From contig NZ_LT605205.1 in assembly GCF_900095135.1 (NCBI RefSeq), positions 3,038,001-3,102,000 of the forward strand: a DNA stretch of 64,000 nt, in the 5' to 3' direction. The DNA is from Proteiniphilum saccharofermentans. GTDB taxonomy: Bacteria; Bacteroidota; Bacteroidia; Bacteroidales; Dysgonomonadaceae. The position numbers were made by a program, and so were the translations under genes. The notes beneath the pieces are model-generated. The model was given only the letters and a program-made list of their open reading frames with translations. It did not search any database and was not told the DNA's origin. This document shows, one piece after another, positions 54,293 to 62,743 of the stretch. How positions within the stretch are numbered: the first letter of the stretch is position 1; each line of letters starts with the position of its first letter.

Positions 54293-55600
54293 ATGAAACA
54301 ATTAGATACTATACAGTCATTACTTATCATATTTCTATTAGCTTTTTCCATCCTTAGCTCGACGGCTCAAACAAAGGCACTCCCCATCAATAAGTACGAC
54401 GTTATGAATATGAACAACTTACCTGTTGGAATGTGGGTTACACCACCTGACCAATATAGGAATGATATGCAATATCAGAGGATAGCCAAAGCCGGAATAA
54501 ACTTTGTCAATGGGTTTGGTTTCTATGAAAACACATCGGATGAAATAATAACTGCGCTTGATTTATGTGCCAAATATGGCTTGAAATATTTTGTAAACAG
54601 GAATGACGCACATAAAGCCATCCTAACATACGCTGACAATCCGGACAAAACAATCATAGAGAATTTCATGGCAGGTGTAAGAGATTATTTTAAACATCCG
54701 GCCTATGCAGGAGAACTTCTTCTTGATGAACCCGGAAAACCCTTGTTTTCATCTGTAGGGGCTTTTACAAAACGGTATGAGAAACTCTATCCCGATAAAA
54801 TGTGGCATGTAAATCTATTCCCGACTTATGCTACAGGAGGAATCAAAACCGCAAGTTACGAAGATTACATCTCTTCCTGGTTGAATGTCATTGATCCTAA
54901 TTATTTGTCTTTTGACAGTTACCCTCTTCTTAAAACGGGAGGAATAATCCAGGATTATTTTTACAATCTGGATTTTATCCGGGCTAAGACTTTGGAAAGA
55001 GGAATTCCCTTCTGGACATTTATACAAACCCTTTCCATCGCTCAAACTCCCGGGGTTCCCGATAAAAGAGACCCTTCTGAAAAGGAAATCAGATGGCAGG
55101 TGTGGATAAATCTTGTATTTGGAGCAAAAGGGATACAATACTTCTGTTACTGGTCGCCCGGAAGCGGTACCGAAGTTTTTAGCGATGCCTTAATCACCCG
55201 GGAAGGGAAAAAAACAGATAAATATGACTATGTGAAACGAATCAATTCCGATCTCAGAAAGACAGGAAAAATTTTACTCGAATGTGATGCTGCAGGAGTC
55301 ATCCAAACAACAGTAAATCCATACCCACTCTATGAAGGGAATCGTAAGAGTTTCGGACCGGTAAAAAAGGTGGTCGGTGATGATAATATCGTAGGGTGTT
55401 TTACCGATAAAAATGGACATTATCGTATCCTTATATCACCGCTCACTCCGGATAAAGATGCGACTGTAAAACTTGTATTGGAACGTGATATTGATTATGT
55501 AACTGTAATAAAAGGAAAAAAAGAGAAACGAATCAAAATAAAAAATCAAGAATTAATTCAAACTCTTTCCGCCGGAGATGCTGTATTGGTGAAGTTTTAA
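54293..55600 (+). CDS. Secreted putative TIM-barrel glycosidase (paralogue 2)
   Basis: 435 residues, co-linear with the preceding gene and similar over nearly the whole length (for example AGELLLDEPGKPLF, MWHVNLFPTYATGG, FDSYPLLKTGG, PFWTFIQTLSIAQTPGVPDK, FGAKGIQYFCYWSPG). It differs at the N-terminus: a signal peptide ending SSTAQT without a lipobox Cys, so this copy is likely periplasmic while paralogue 1 is a lipoprotein. Start context TTTAATCGTATGAAA. Tandem duplication followed by change of location is inferred. Confidence 0.7.
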   Translation: MKQLDTIQSLLIIFLLAFSILSSTAQTKALPINKYDVMNMNNLPVGMWVTPPDQYRNDMQYQRIAKAGINFVNGFGFYENTSDEIITALDLCAKYGLKYFVNRNDAHKAILTYADNPDKTIIENFMAGVRDYFKHPAYAGELLLDEPGKPLFSSVGAFTKRYEKLYPDKMWHVNLFPTYATGGIKTASYEDYISSWLNVIDPNYLSFDSYPLLKTGGIIQDYFYNLDFIRAKTLERGIPFWTFIQTLSIAQTPGVPDKRDPSEKEIRWQVWINLVFGAKGIQYFCYWSPGSGTEVFSDALITREGKKTDKYDYVKRINSDLRKTGKILLECDAAGVIQTTVNPYPLYEGNRKSFGPVKKVVGDDNIVGCFTDKNGHYRILISPLTPDKDATVKLVLERDIDYVTVIKGKKEKRIKIKNQELIQTLSAGDAVLVKF

Positions 55601-55612
55601 TTTGTACATCCG

Positions 55613-56557
55613 ATGGTGAAAAGGCTAAAGATAGTAATTGCAACCGGAATAGTTGTTTGCACATCATTGTGGATAATTAAACATTCCGATATCATTCTTT
55701 TTACCGGGACAGAAGTCAAAGGTAGCACAAATTATGCACGAGATCGTGATCAGGAAATTTTACTGAATAATGTTGGTATGAAAAAAAACAATATCAATTC
55801 TTTTTGGAATAGTTTTGATTTTTCAAACAATAATTATCTGAATAACCTGGCTTTATTAAAGCAACCGACCCTCACCTTCTTACAGCTGTTAGAGCAATTT
55901 CCAGAAGAAAGTGAAGTTGCTCTCGGTTTATTGATGGATAAAGTTCTTGAAGCAGATAGCATAATTATTCAATATATGGTTGATGAATTATTTGAAAAAT
56001 ATTTATATCGACCAGATTCTCCGATTCGAAATGATGGCAATTACCTGAGTATACTCGAACAACTTATAAAAAGTAGAAGAATAAGTGATTTGAATAAAAC
56101 CAGGTTTATTTATCAACAACAACTTATCAGACAGAATCAGGTTGGATCAATCGCAAATAACTTCGATTTCAACACCATAGATAATCAACGGGGAGAATTG
56201 ATGAATATAAATGCTGAATACTTGATTCTTTTCTTTAATAACCCCGAATGCAGTAGCTGTAAGGATATAACATCAATTTTGAATGGATCTAATTTGATCA
56301 ATGAGGCAATTGACACAGAGAAGTTAAAGATTCTATCGATCTATCCTGAGAATAACAAAGATCTATGGAAAAAAACGGTTTACCCTTATAAATGGCTCAA
56401 TGGTATAGATCTTAGCCAGATAATTTATAAGGAGAATTTATATGATTTACGTGCAATTCCAAGCCTCTATTTGCTGAATGTGGAAAAACGCGTATTGATT
56501 AAGGACGGGACGGTAGAAGAGGTATTACACTATTTACAAAATAGCATTAAATACTAA
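55613..56557 (+). CDS. DUF5106-type thioredoxin-like exported protein
   Basis: 314 residues. One N-terminal hydrophobic segment (about 7-22; signal anchor or signal peptide), a helical DUF5106-like middle (LLEQFPEESEVALGLLMDKV... with DSIIIQYMVDELFEKYLY), and a thioredoxin fold at the C-terminus with NPECSSCKD (C213, C216) and the cis-Pro segment RAIPSLYLL. Likely a membrane-tethered periplasmic oxidoreductase. It follows the TIM-barrel gene by 12 bases; its job in the PUL is unknown. Confidence 0.72.
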   Translation: MVKRLKIVIATGIVVCTSLWIIKHSDIILFTGTEVKGSTNYARDRDQEILLNNVGMKKNNINSFWNSFDFSNNNYLNNLALLKQPTLTFLQLLEQFPEESEVALGLLMDKVLEADSIIIQYMVDELFEKYLYRPDSPIRNDGNYLSILEQLIKSRRISDLNKTRFIYQQQLIRQNQVGSIANNFDFNTIDNQRGELMNINAEYLILFFNNPECSSCKDITSILNGSNLINEAIDTEKLKILSIYPENNKDLWKKTVYPYKWLNGIDLSQIIYKENLYDLRAIPSLYLLNVEKRVLIKDGTVEEVLHYLQNSIKY

Positions 56558-56721
56558 TAATGAAAATATTAAGATGGGAAAACAAATAGAAAAGGTGTAT
56601 TGGGATCAATGAATTAAAGTAAGGAGAATAAGACAAAAAGGTAAAAAGGTATAAAGTATGTAACAAGTTCAATAAGCAAAACAGATTAACTAACTTTTTT
56701 AATTTAATTATTATGATTATT

Positions 56722-58074
56722 ATGAAAAGAGGTATTGGATTATTCCTGCTTGCAGCAAGTATCATTTTTGCTGTAACGAATTGTAGTAAAGAAGGTGATG
56801 AAAAGAAAGAAGCCATTGACCTGAAAGTGACAACCAACGCTGTAGCCGATTTAACAGCTTTCACCGCAACAGGAGGCGGAGAAATTACAGGTACTGAACC
56901 GATCATCAAGAGAGGAATTTGCTGGAGCACGAATGCAGAACCAACGACAGATGACAAAGTAGTAATAGATGTTGATCCCGTTGTAGGAGATTTTATTTTA
57001 AAAATGTCTGACTTGGAGCCCGGCACAAGTTATAATGTACGGGCGTTTGCTGTCACGCATGCCGGTGAAACGGTATATGGCAATACAGTGAATTTTTCAA
57101 CAAAAACGGTAACACCACAGGTAGAATCAAACAGCTATATCGTCGGTTATAATGATGTTGTGGTCATACCTGTCTCCAGGGCCAACAAATCAGCGTTAGG
57201 AGAACTGATCGCTTCCGGCGATGAAATAACTGCTGAATTAATATGGATGGATAATGAAGATGTTATTGAAGAAGTATTCACTTATGGAAAAGGGGGCACA
57301 GGCAATATAGTTGTCGCCACCGGAAGTATCAATGGAAATGCAGTAGTTGCAGTGAGGGTAAATAATAACATCGTTTGGTCCTGGCACATATGGGTTGATG
57401 CAGAACCTTCAAAAATCGGCACAATCAGAATGCCTTCCGGGGCAGTTTTAATGGATAGGAATCTTGGCGCCACCTCAAAAGCCGTAAGTGAGATAGGTGC
57501 GGTAGGTATTCAATTCCAATTTGGGCGTAAAGATCCGTTCACCGCATCGGCGTCCTTCGGCACCCCGTCAGAAGTCCTGCTTTATGATTTATCCGGGAGA
57601 AATCCGGAAATCAAAACAGTTGATGGCCCTAAGGATCTGGCATTCGCTGTAGCAAATCCCCATACATACATAAAATCATTGTGGGTCGACTGGTGTGATG
57701 AGAACATTACAACTTGGTGGCAAAGTGAAGATGGAAGCAAAACCGTGTACGATCCTTGTCCTGCCGGCTGGAGAGTTCCCGCTCTTGAGGATTATAGCGG
57801 ACTTGCAGACGAACATTTTAATAAGAATGTGGAGGGTGGTCATAACTTTATCTTTGACGGCCAGTCGAACTTCTTCGCGTTTACCGGCTACCGTGAAGTA
57901 GAAGGAAATATGGACGCCACAGCGAACTATGGTACATTTTGGGTTAATTCTGTAATTTCCGGGGATGCCGGCATTGGTTCGGCTCTGTCGCCCTCTTTCG
58001 GTGTAGGTGGAACTGCTCCGATAAATGGAGCTCCCAAAGCAAGGGCATTGTCAATCCGCTGTATTAAAGAATAG
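56722..58074 (+). CDS. PUL-terminal lipoprotein with FISUMP (Fib_succ_major) domain
   Basis: 450 residues. Lipoprotein signal with VTNCS around residue 20. An N-terminal fibronectin/Ig-like part (about 30-125) includes ITGTEPIIKRGICWSTNAEP and LEPGTSYNVRAFAVTHAGETVYGN. A middle beta domain leads to a C-terminal FISUMP-type domain (about 235-450) with AVLMDRNLGATS, FQFGRKDPF, YDPCPAGWRVPALEDYSGL and ending ARALSIRCIKE. Probably a surface glycan-binding protein (SGBP-like position at the PUL end); binding function is inference. An ATG at 56713 adds three residues. Confidence 0.75.
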   Translation: MKRGIGLFLLAASIIFAVTNCSKEGDEKKEAIDLKVTTNAVADLTAFTATGGGEITGTEPIIKRGICWSTNAEPTTDDKVVIDVDPVVGDFILKMSDLEPGTSYNVRAFAVTHAGETVYGNTVNFSTKTVTPQVESNSYIVGYNDVVVIPVSRANKSALGELIASGDEITAELIWMDNEDVIEEVFTYGKGGTGNIVVATGSINGNAVVAVRVNNNIVWSWHIWVDAEPSKIGTIRMPSGAVLMDRNLGATSKAVSEIGAVGIQFQFGRKDPFTASASFGTPSEVLLYDLSGRNPEIKTVDGPKDLAFAVANPHTYIKSLWVDWCDENITTWWQSEDGSKTVYDPCPAGWRVPALEDYSGLADEHFNKNVEGGHNFIFDGQSNFFAFTGYREVEGNMDATANYGTFWVNSVISGDAGIGSALSPSFGVGGTAPINGAPKARALSIRCIKE

Positions 58075-58277
58075 CACTATTTGGTCTAAAGTATTTTTAC
58101 AGCTTTATTGTAAAGAAAGAGCAAAATCTCATCATTAGTGTCCGGTTATAAATAAAACAAATTCAATTGTTTAATCAACGTTACAAATAAATTAACATTC
58201 GATTAACCGGATACTAATGTATTTTGTTATACATGAAACCTTCATACATGCGTTAAGAAGATTGAAGACACCACCAT
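58075..58277. other. Intergenic region at the PUL end
   Basis: Non-coding, AT-rich, between the convergent PUL lipoprotein and glycosyltransferase genes. TCCGGTTA (58141) and TAACCGGA (about 58204) are complementary but 55 bases apart. No clear terminator with T-run seen. Confidence 0.4.
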
Positions 58278-59357
58278 CTATCCGCAAATCTCACTGATAA
58301 ACCGGGCTTCTGCCTGGTGAACCCACTCCCTGAAATTGCTATCTGGGGTATAATCGGGGACAAACTCGATCAACTTGTTCAATTTGAATTTCTTGGCCGA
58401 GATACCTACACCCGAGAGACCCGAGTCGTAAGCGTTGAACTCCTGCTCCACATGCACAGGCACCATGAGAGTAGGCTTCCGGTAATAAAGGGCCTCACAA
58501 AGAGATTCGAATCCCGACGTGGTGGCATAACCCATACAGCCGGCCATGCTCCGCAGGAAACGTTCATCGTTCAACTTATACAACGTGAAATTATCATCGA
58601 TCTGAGTCACCTCCTCGGCATCTTTCTTATCCCAGAAAAAACGTAATGGAACTTCGGGATGTTTTTCATGCCACTCCGACACCTCGTCAAAATAGCCGGC
58701 ATTCAACATATAACCGTGGATATAATCACCATCGGATGGCACTATTTCAAAAACCTCCGATCGCAATAGAGGCGGGACAGTCACAATCTTCTTCTTTTTC
58801 GATCCCGGCATATCCCTGAAAGAGAGCGCCAGTATTTTTGATGCCCGTGTGGAAGTGATCCTTGAGAGCATCCGTAAAAAGTAGTATTTCATGTCCTGTT
58901 CTGCAGTCGTTTTATAGTGAGGATTAAGCAATACATACTGATGCGCAAGGGTAATCATCTCTATCCCCATCTTCTTATCAAAGCGGTAGATACCATAAGC
59001 CATACCGGTAATCATCTCGTAGAAATTGATCACCTTGTCGGGTTTCAACTCTTCTATCTTATGTTTGATAAATTGCAGGCTATCCTTGAAAACAAAAGGC
59101 CGGAGAAAATTATTCGCCATGCTGATCAGGATATTGGGACGTTTCTGCTTGTAGAAGGAGGTAAAACTGGGGCTATCAAATTCAAATATGGGAGCTCCAA
59201 TCTTATCAATGAAAAAAGCCGGCGTCTGCCTGGAATCACTTTTACCAATAAGCACGGCAACCACCTCGTGGCCATGCTTACGAAGTACGGCAGCCAGGGA
59301 AAGTGCCTGTGTAAAATGGCCTCTCCCCTCACCCTGCACAGTAAACAGAAATCTCAC
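58278..59357 (-). CDS. MurG/GT28-like glycosyltransferase
   Basis: 359 residues with a GTG start. The N-terminal glycine-rich acceptor loop (FTVQGEGRGHFTQALSLAAVL) and C-terminal donor-binding region (MAGCMGYATTSGFESLCEALYYRKPTLMVP) give a two-Rossmann GT-B fold. Similar proteins are annotated as uncharacterised UDP-sugar transferases (PF13528 type). No signal peptide; likely peripheral at the inner membrane. Acceptor and donor unknown. Neighbours on the minus strand are pyrC and a DPM-synthase-like gene. Confidence 0.7.
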   Translation of the reverse strand: MRFLFTVQGEGRGHFTQALSLAAVLRKHGHEVVAVLIGKSDSRQTPAFFIDKIGAPIFEFDSPSFTSFYKQKRPNILISMANNFLRPFVFKDSLQFIKHKIEELKPDKVINFYEMITGMAYGIYRFDKKMGIEMITLAHQYVLLNPHYKTTAEQDMKYYFLRMLSRITSTRASKILALSFRDMPGSKKKKIVTVPPLLRSEVFEIVPSDGDYIHGYMLNAGYFDEVSEWHEKHPEVPLRFFWDKKDAEEVTQIDDNFTLYKLNDERFLRSMAGCMGYATTSGFESLCEALYYRKPTLMVPVHVEQEFNAYDSGLSGVGISAKKFKLNKLIEFVPDYTPDSNFREWVHQAEARFISEICG

Positions 59358-59516
59358 TCGTCAAGATTTTTAAATAAAAACTTCAGCGCAAAAATACAAA
59401 ATTGCCTCACAATCCACAACAAAGAGGGTTAATTATAATTTCGTCTTCCCCCTTTTATTACTTGCCTATCTTTTAAAAGCAAGTACAGAAAATGCATGCG
59501 CCTTATGAAATTTGAA

Positions 59517-60857
59517 TTATTTGTTGAATTCAAGCGCCTTTCCTAACACGTTTTCAGTCAAACTGCCGTTTTGATAAACAATATTCCCGTTGACGAAAGT
59601 CGTGTGGATTGAACAACTGAAAGTATTTCCCTCAAAAGGCGACCAGCCGCATTTGTAAAATAGATTTTCAGGAGTGACGGTATATGGCTTAAAGGGATCA
59701 ACTAATACCAGATCGGCATAATAACCCTCTCTAATAAACCCTCTCTCACGTACTTGAAAAAGTTGCGCCGGCGCATGACACATCTTCTCAACTACCAGCT
59801 CTTTATTATACAAACCTTTTTTCATCAGCTCAAACATCACCTGCAGGGAATGTTGCACAAGCGGTCCTCCTGAAGCAGCCTGCAACACCCCTCCCTCTTT
59901 TTCGCTCAACAGGTGAGGCGCATGATCGGTAGCCACCACATCAAGCTTACCTGTTTTCAATCCTTCCCTCAAAGCCTCTCTGTCTTCCGCAGTTTTCACA
60001 GCAGGATTCCACTTGATCCTTGATCCCATCTTTTCATAATCAGCATCTGAAAACCAGAGATGATGCACACATACTTCCGCCGTGATCTTTTTCCCATCTA
60101 ATGGTTTCGCATCAAAAAGGCTAAGTTCACGGGCAGTAGAAAGATGCAATACATGCAATTTCGAACCATATTTATCTGCCAACTCCACAGCATGTGCCGA
60201 CGACTGATAACATGCTTCCGCACTTCGGATCAGCGGATGGTATTGAATAGGGATAAAATCTCCAAATTCTTTTTTATAGATATCGATATTTTTTCGGATA
60301 ATCTCCTCTTTTTCACAATGTGTGGCGATCAGCGTATCAACTTCAGCAAAGATCCGTCGCAGGGCCTTATCATTATCCACCAGCATATTTCCGGTAGAAG
60401 AACCCATAAAGACCTTCACTCCACATACCTGCTTCAGGTCTGCCTTTTTCAGTTCCTCCATATTATCATTGGTTGCCCCAAGATAAAATGAAAAGTTTAC
60501 GACCGATTTTCCGGCAGCCATCTCCATCTTCCGGCAGAGGGCATCCCATGTGACCGTCTGAGGGTTGGTATTGGGCATTTCCATATAGGATGTCACTCCA
60601 CCTGCTACCGCTGCCCTGCTTTCGGTATGGATATCCCCTTTGTGTGTCAATCCCGGATCCCGAAAATGGACCTGATCATCAATCACACCGGGCATCAGCC
60701 ATAAACCACGTGCATCAATCACCTGCCGGCAGGTATTCAGCACAGCTTCGGGCACGTCCCCCTTGAAAATACGGGAAATCCTCTCCCCTTCCAGAAGCAG
60801 CGATCCTGTAAAGCTGTTTCCCTCATTAATTATCGTCGCTTTATGAATAAGAATCAT
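59517..60857 (-). CDS. pyrC: Dihydroorotase
   Basis: 446-residue metal-dependent amidohydrolase of pyrimidine synthesis (dihydroorotate/carbamoyl-aspartate). Metal ligands: VHFRDPGLTHKGD (HxH-like site), VCGVKVFMGSSTGNM (region of the carboxylated Lys), THCEKEE, LHVLHLSTARE and ATDHAPHLLSEKEGG. The ATG at 60857 (MILIHKATIINEGN) gives the normal N-terminus. An ATG at 60899 overlaps the preceding stop (ATGA) but would encode residues from GAATTGTT-type spacer repeats, so it is considered less likely. Confidence 0.93.
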   Translation of the reverse strand: MILIHKATIINEGNSFTGSLLLEGERISRIFKGDVPEAVLNTCRQVIDARGLWLMPGVIDDQVHFRDPGLTHKGDIHTESRAAVAGGVTSYMEMPNTNPQTVTWDALCRKMEMAAGKSVVNFSFYLGATNDNMEELKKADLKQVCGVKVFMGSSTGNMLVDNDKALRRIFAEVDTLIATHCEKEEIIRKNIDIYKKEFGDFIPIQYHPLIRSAEACYQSSAHAVELADKYGSKLHVLHLSTARELSLFDAKPLDGKKITAEVCVHHLWFSDADYEKMGSRIKWNPAVKTAEDREALREGLKTGKLDVVATDHAPHLLSEKEGGVLQAASGGPLVQHSLQVMFELMKKGLYNKELVVEKMCHAPAQLFQVRERGFIREGYYADLVLVDPFKPYTVTPENLFYKCGWSPFEGNTFSCSIHTTFVNGNIVYQNGSLTENVLGKALEFNK

Positions 60858-60895
60858 GTCAAGCTGTTGAATTGTTGAATTGTTGATCAACCCGG

Positions 60896-61651
60896 TCATT
60901 TTTCAGGGTGGGGTTTTATTTTACCGGTTGCCTTACGTCGTCGGAGGTCGATCACTCCAAAAAAAGCTTCGCCGAAAATACTCGTGTTCATCTTAGAGGT
61001 GCCGAGCTGTCTGTTTACAAAAATCACCGACACCTCTTTTATCTTGAACCCGAGTACATGAGCCGTATATTTCATTTCGATCTGGAAAGCGTATCCTTTG
61101 AACCGGACACGATCGAGATCAATAGTTTCCAACACCTTTCTACGATAACAGACAAAGCCGGCCGTAGTATCCTTAATATTAAGTCCCGTGATAACACGTA
61201 CATATTTTGATGCAAAGTAAGACATTAACACACGTCCTATTGGCCAGTTTACCACATTTACGCCGGTGACATAACGCGATCCGACGGAAAGATCATACCC
61301 TTCGTCGTGACAGGCAGCGTATAGTCTGGGGAGATCTTCCGGATTATGTGAGAAATCGGCATCCATCTCGAAAATATAGTCATAAGAACGCATCAATGCC
61401 CATTTGAATCCGTGGATATACGCCGTACCCAAGCCTAATTTCTCTTTTCTCTCCTCAATAAACAAGCAACCTCCAAACTCTTCTAACATTAAACTCTTCA
61501 CTATGGAAGCTGTCCCGTCGGGAGATCCGTCATCGATCACCAGAATATGAAAATCTTTCTCCAAAGCAAAAACTGCCCTGATGATGTTCTCGATATTCTC
61601 TTTTTCATTGTAAGTAGGTATGAGTACTATACTATCTGAACTATCTGACAT
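60896..61651 (-). CDS. Polyprenol-phosphate mannosyltransferase-like GT2 (Dpm1-like)
   Basis: 251-residue soluble GT2 glycosyltransferase. VLIPTYNEKENIENII, VIDDGSPDGTA, GLGTAYIHGFKWAL, the catalytic MDADFSHNPEDLP and AGFVCYRRKVLETIDL are hallmarks of dolichol-phosphate-mannose synthase. It transfers mannose (or glucose) from a nucleotide to polyprenyl phosphate. Without C-terminal membrane helices it is a peripheral membrane enzyme. A function in lipid-linked sugars or protein O-glycosylation is inferred; Bacteroidetes have a general O-glycosylation system. Confidence 0.88.
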   Translation of the reverse strand: MSDSSDSIVLIPTYNEKENIENIIRAVFALEKDFHILVIDDGSPDGTASIVKSLMLEEFGGCLFIEERKEKLGLGTAYIHGFKWALMRSYDYIFEMDADFSHNPEDLPRLYAACHDEGYDLSVGSRYVTGVNVVNWPIGRVLMSYFASKYVRVITGLNIKDTTAGFVCYRRKVLETIDLDRVRFKGYAFQIEMKYTAHVLGFKIKEVSVIFVNRQLGTSKMNTSIFGEAFFGVIDLRRRKATGKIKPHPEK

Positions 61652-61713
61652 AAAGGAGAAATTTTTTCAAAAGTACGATTTTTCGGCCACAAATAAAAAA
61701 GTTCGGGGATTAT

Positions 61714-61744
61714 TTTGTATTTTAAATAAAAATGTCTATCTTTG
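61714..61744 (+). promoter_or_regulatory. Promoter of initiator tRNA
   Basis: TTTG at 61714-61717, 19-base spacer, TATCTTTG at 61737-61744; textbook Bacteroidetes promoter 23 bases before the tRNA. Confidence 0.85.
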
Positions 61745-61767
61745 CAGTCCAATTAAGGAAAACAGAT

Positions 61768-61840
<73 letters not shown>

Positions 61841-61847
61841 CACTCGA

Positions 61848-61886
61848 AAAAAGCCGGCTTTCGTAACAGAGAGCCGGCTTTTTTTG
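61848..61886 (+). terminator. Terminator of initiator tRNA
   Basis: AAAGCCGGCT pairs with AGCCGGCTTT around a 12-base loop, followed by a T-run. Confidence 0.93.
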
Positions 61887-61932
61887 TAGGGTTATCTTGT
61901 CAATACTGAGTCATTAGGGACTCTGACACTCC

Positions 61933-62535
61933 CTATAGTTTTACCACGGGTAATGACCAATGCAAACGTACGGCAAAAAGCCGAATGGTAATAATGGATA
62001 TAATGGTAACCAAATAGATTATGTTCTGGGTGAATCCCATATATTGAACCAGAAAAAATATACCTCCGCCGATAATACAGGGAGTAGCATATATCTCTTT
62101 CTTAAAGATAATAGGCACTTCGTTACAAAGTGTATCCCTGATCACCCCGCCAAAACAGGCTGTTACCGTACCTAAGAGGATGCATACTATGGGGTGCAAT
62201 CCGATTAACAACCCTTTTTGTATCCCTATAAGTGTAAAAATACCGATCCCCATTGTGTCAAACAGTAAAAGAGATGTCCGAAGTTTATTCAAACTTTTCC
62301 GGAAAAAGATCGTAACAATAATAGTAGCAATCACGATGTAAAGATATTCAAGATGCTGCAACCACATTACCGGAGTATTCCCGATAAGCATATCTCTCAA
62401 TGTTCCGCCACCTATAGCCGTCACGGCTGCAATAATAGCAATCCCAAAAATATCGAACCGCTTCTCTATGGCGGTAAGCGTTCCTGAAATGGCAAAAGCT
62501 ATCGTACCGATTATATCTAATACTGAAAACAACAT
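61933..62535 (-). CDS. Trimeric intracellular cation channel family protein (TRIC, UPF0126)
   Basis: 200-residue inner-membrane protein with seven helices in two UPF0126 repeats. Signature GGG motifs occur in AIIAAVTAIGGGTLRDMLIG (about 35-54) and TVTACFGGVIRDTL (about 125-138). Bacterial TRIC proteins are monovalent-cation channels; glycine transport has been suggested for relatives. The ATG at 62535 (MLFSVLDIIGTIAFA) is used rather than an upstream TTG. Stands alone between the tRNA and GH92 genes. Confidence 0.9.
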   Translation of the reverse strand: MLFSVLDIIGTIAFAISGTLTAIEKRFDIFGIAIIAAVTAIGGGTLRDMLIGNTPVMWLQHLEYLYIVIATIIVTIFFRKSLNKLRTSLLLFDTMGIGIFTLIGIQKGLLIGLHPIVCILLGTVTACFGGVIRDTLCNEVPIIFKKEIYATPCIIGGGIFFLVQYMGFTQNIIYLVTIISIITIRLFAVRLHWSLPVVKL

Positions 62536-62689
62536 TTTTGATTCCAATTTGATTTTTAAATTTATCTGTCCTGCCGCAATCTAAAACACACGCTGTTATT
62601 GCTCGTAACCTTGTAACAATCCGGCTGCCACAAAAATAAGGAAAAAAGTTGATATGGCTGATTTTATTTTAAAGACCCTCTTTATATAC

Positions 62690-62726
62690 AAAAAGTGCCA
62701 CCGAAAAAATTCCGGCGACACTTTTT
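62690..62726 (-). terminator. Terminator of the GH92 gene
   Basis: AAAAAGTG...CCG pairs with CGG...CACTTTTT with two mismatches; on the minus strand a run of five T ends the stem, 18 bases after the GH92 stop. Confidence 0.75.
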
Positions 62727-62743
62727 CTGATAGTTGATATAAC

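Noticed and set aside
58141-58211. TCCGGTTA ... TAACCGGA as a long stem or recombination site
   Set aside because: Arms are 8 bases and about 55 bases apart, with no supporting structure; expected by chance in AT-rich spacer.
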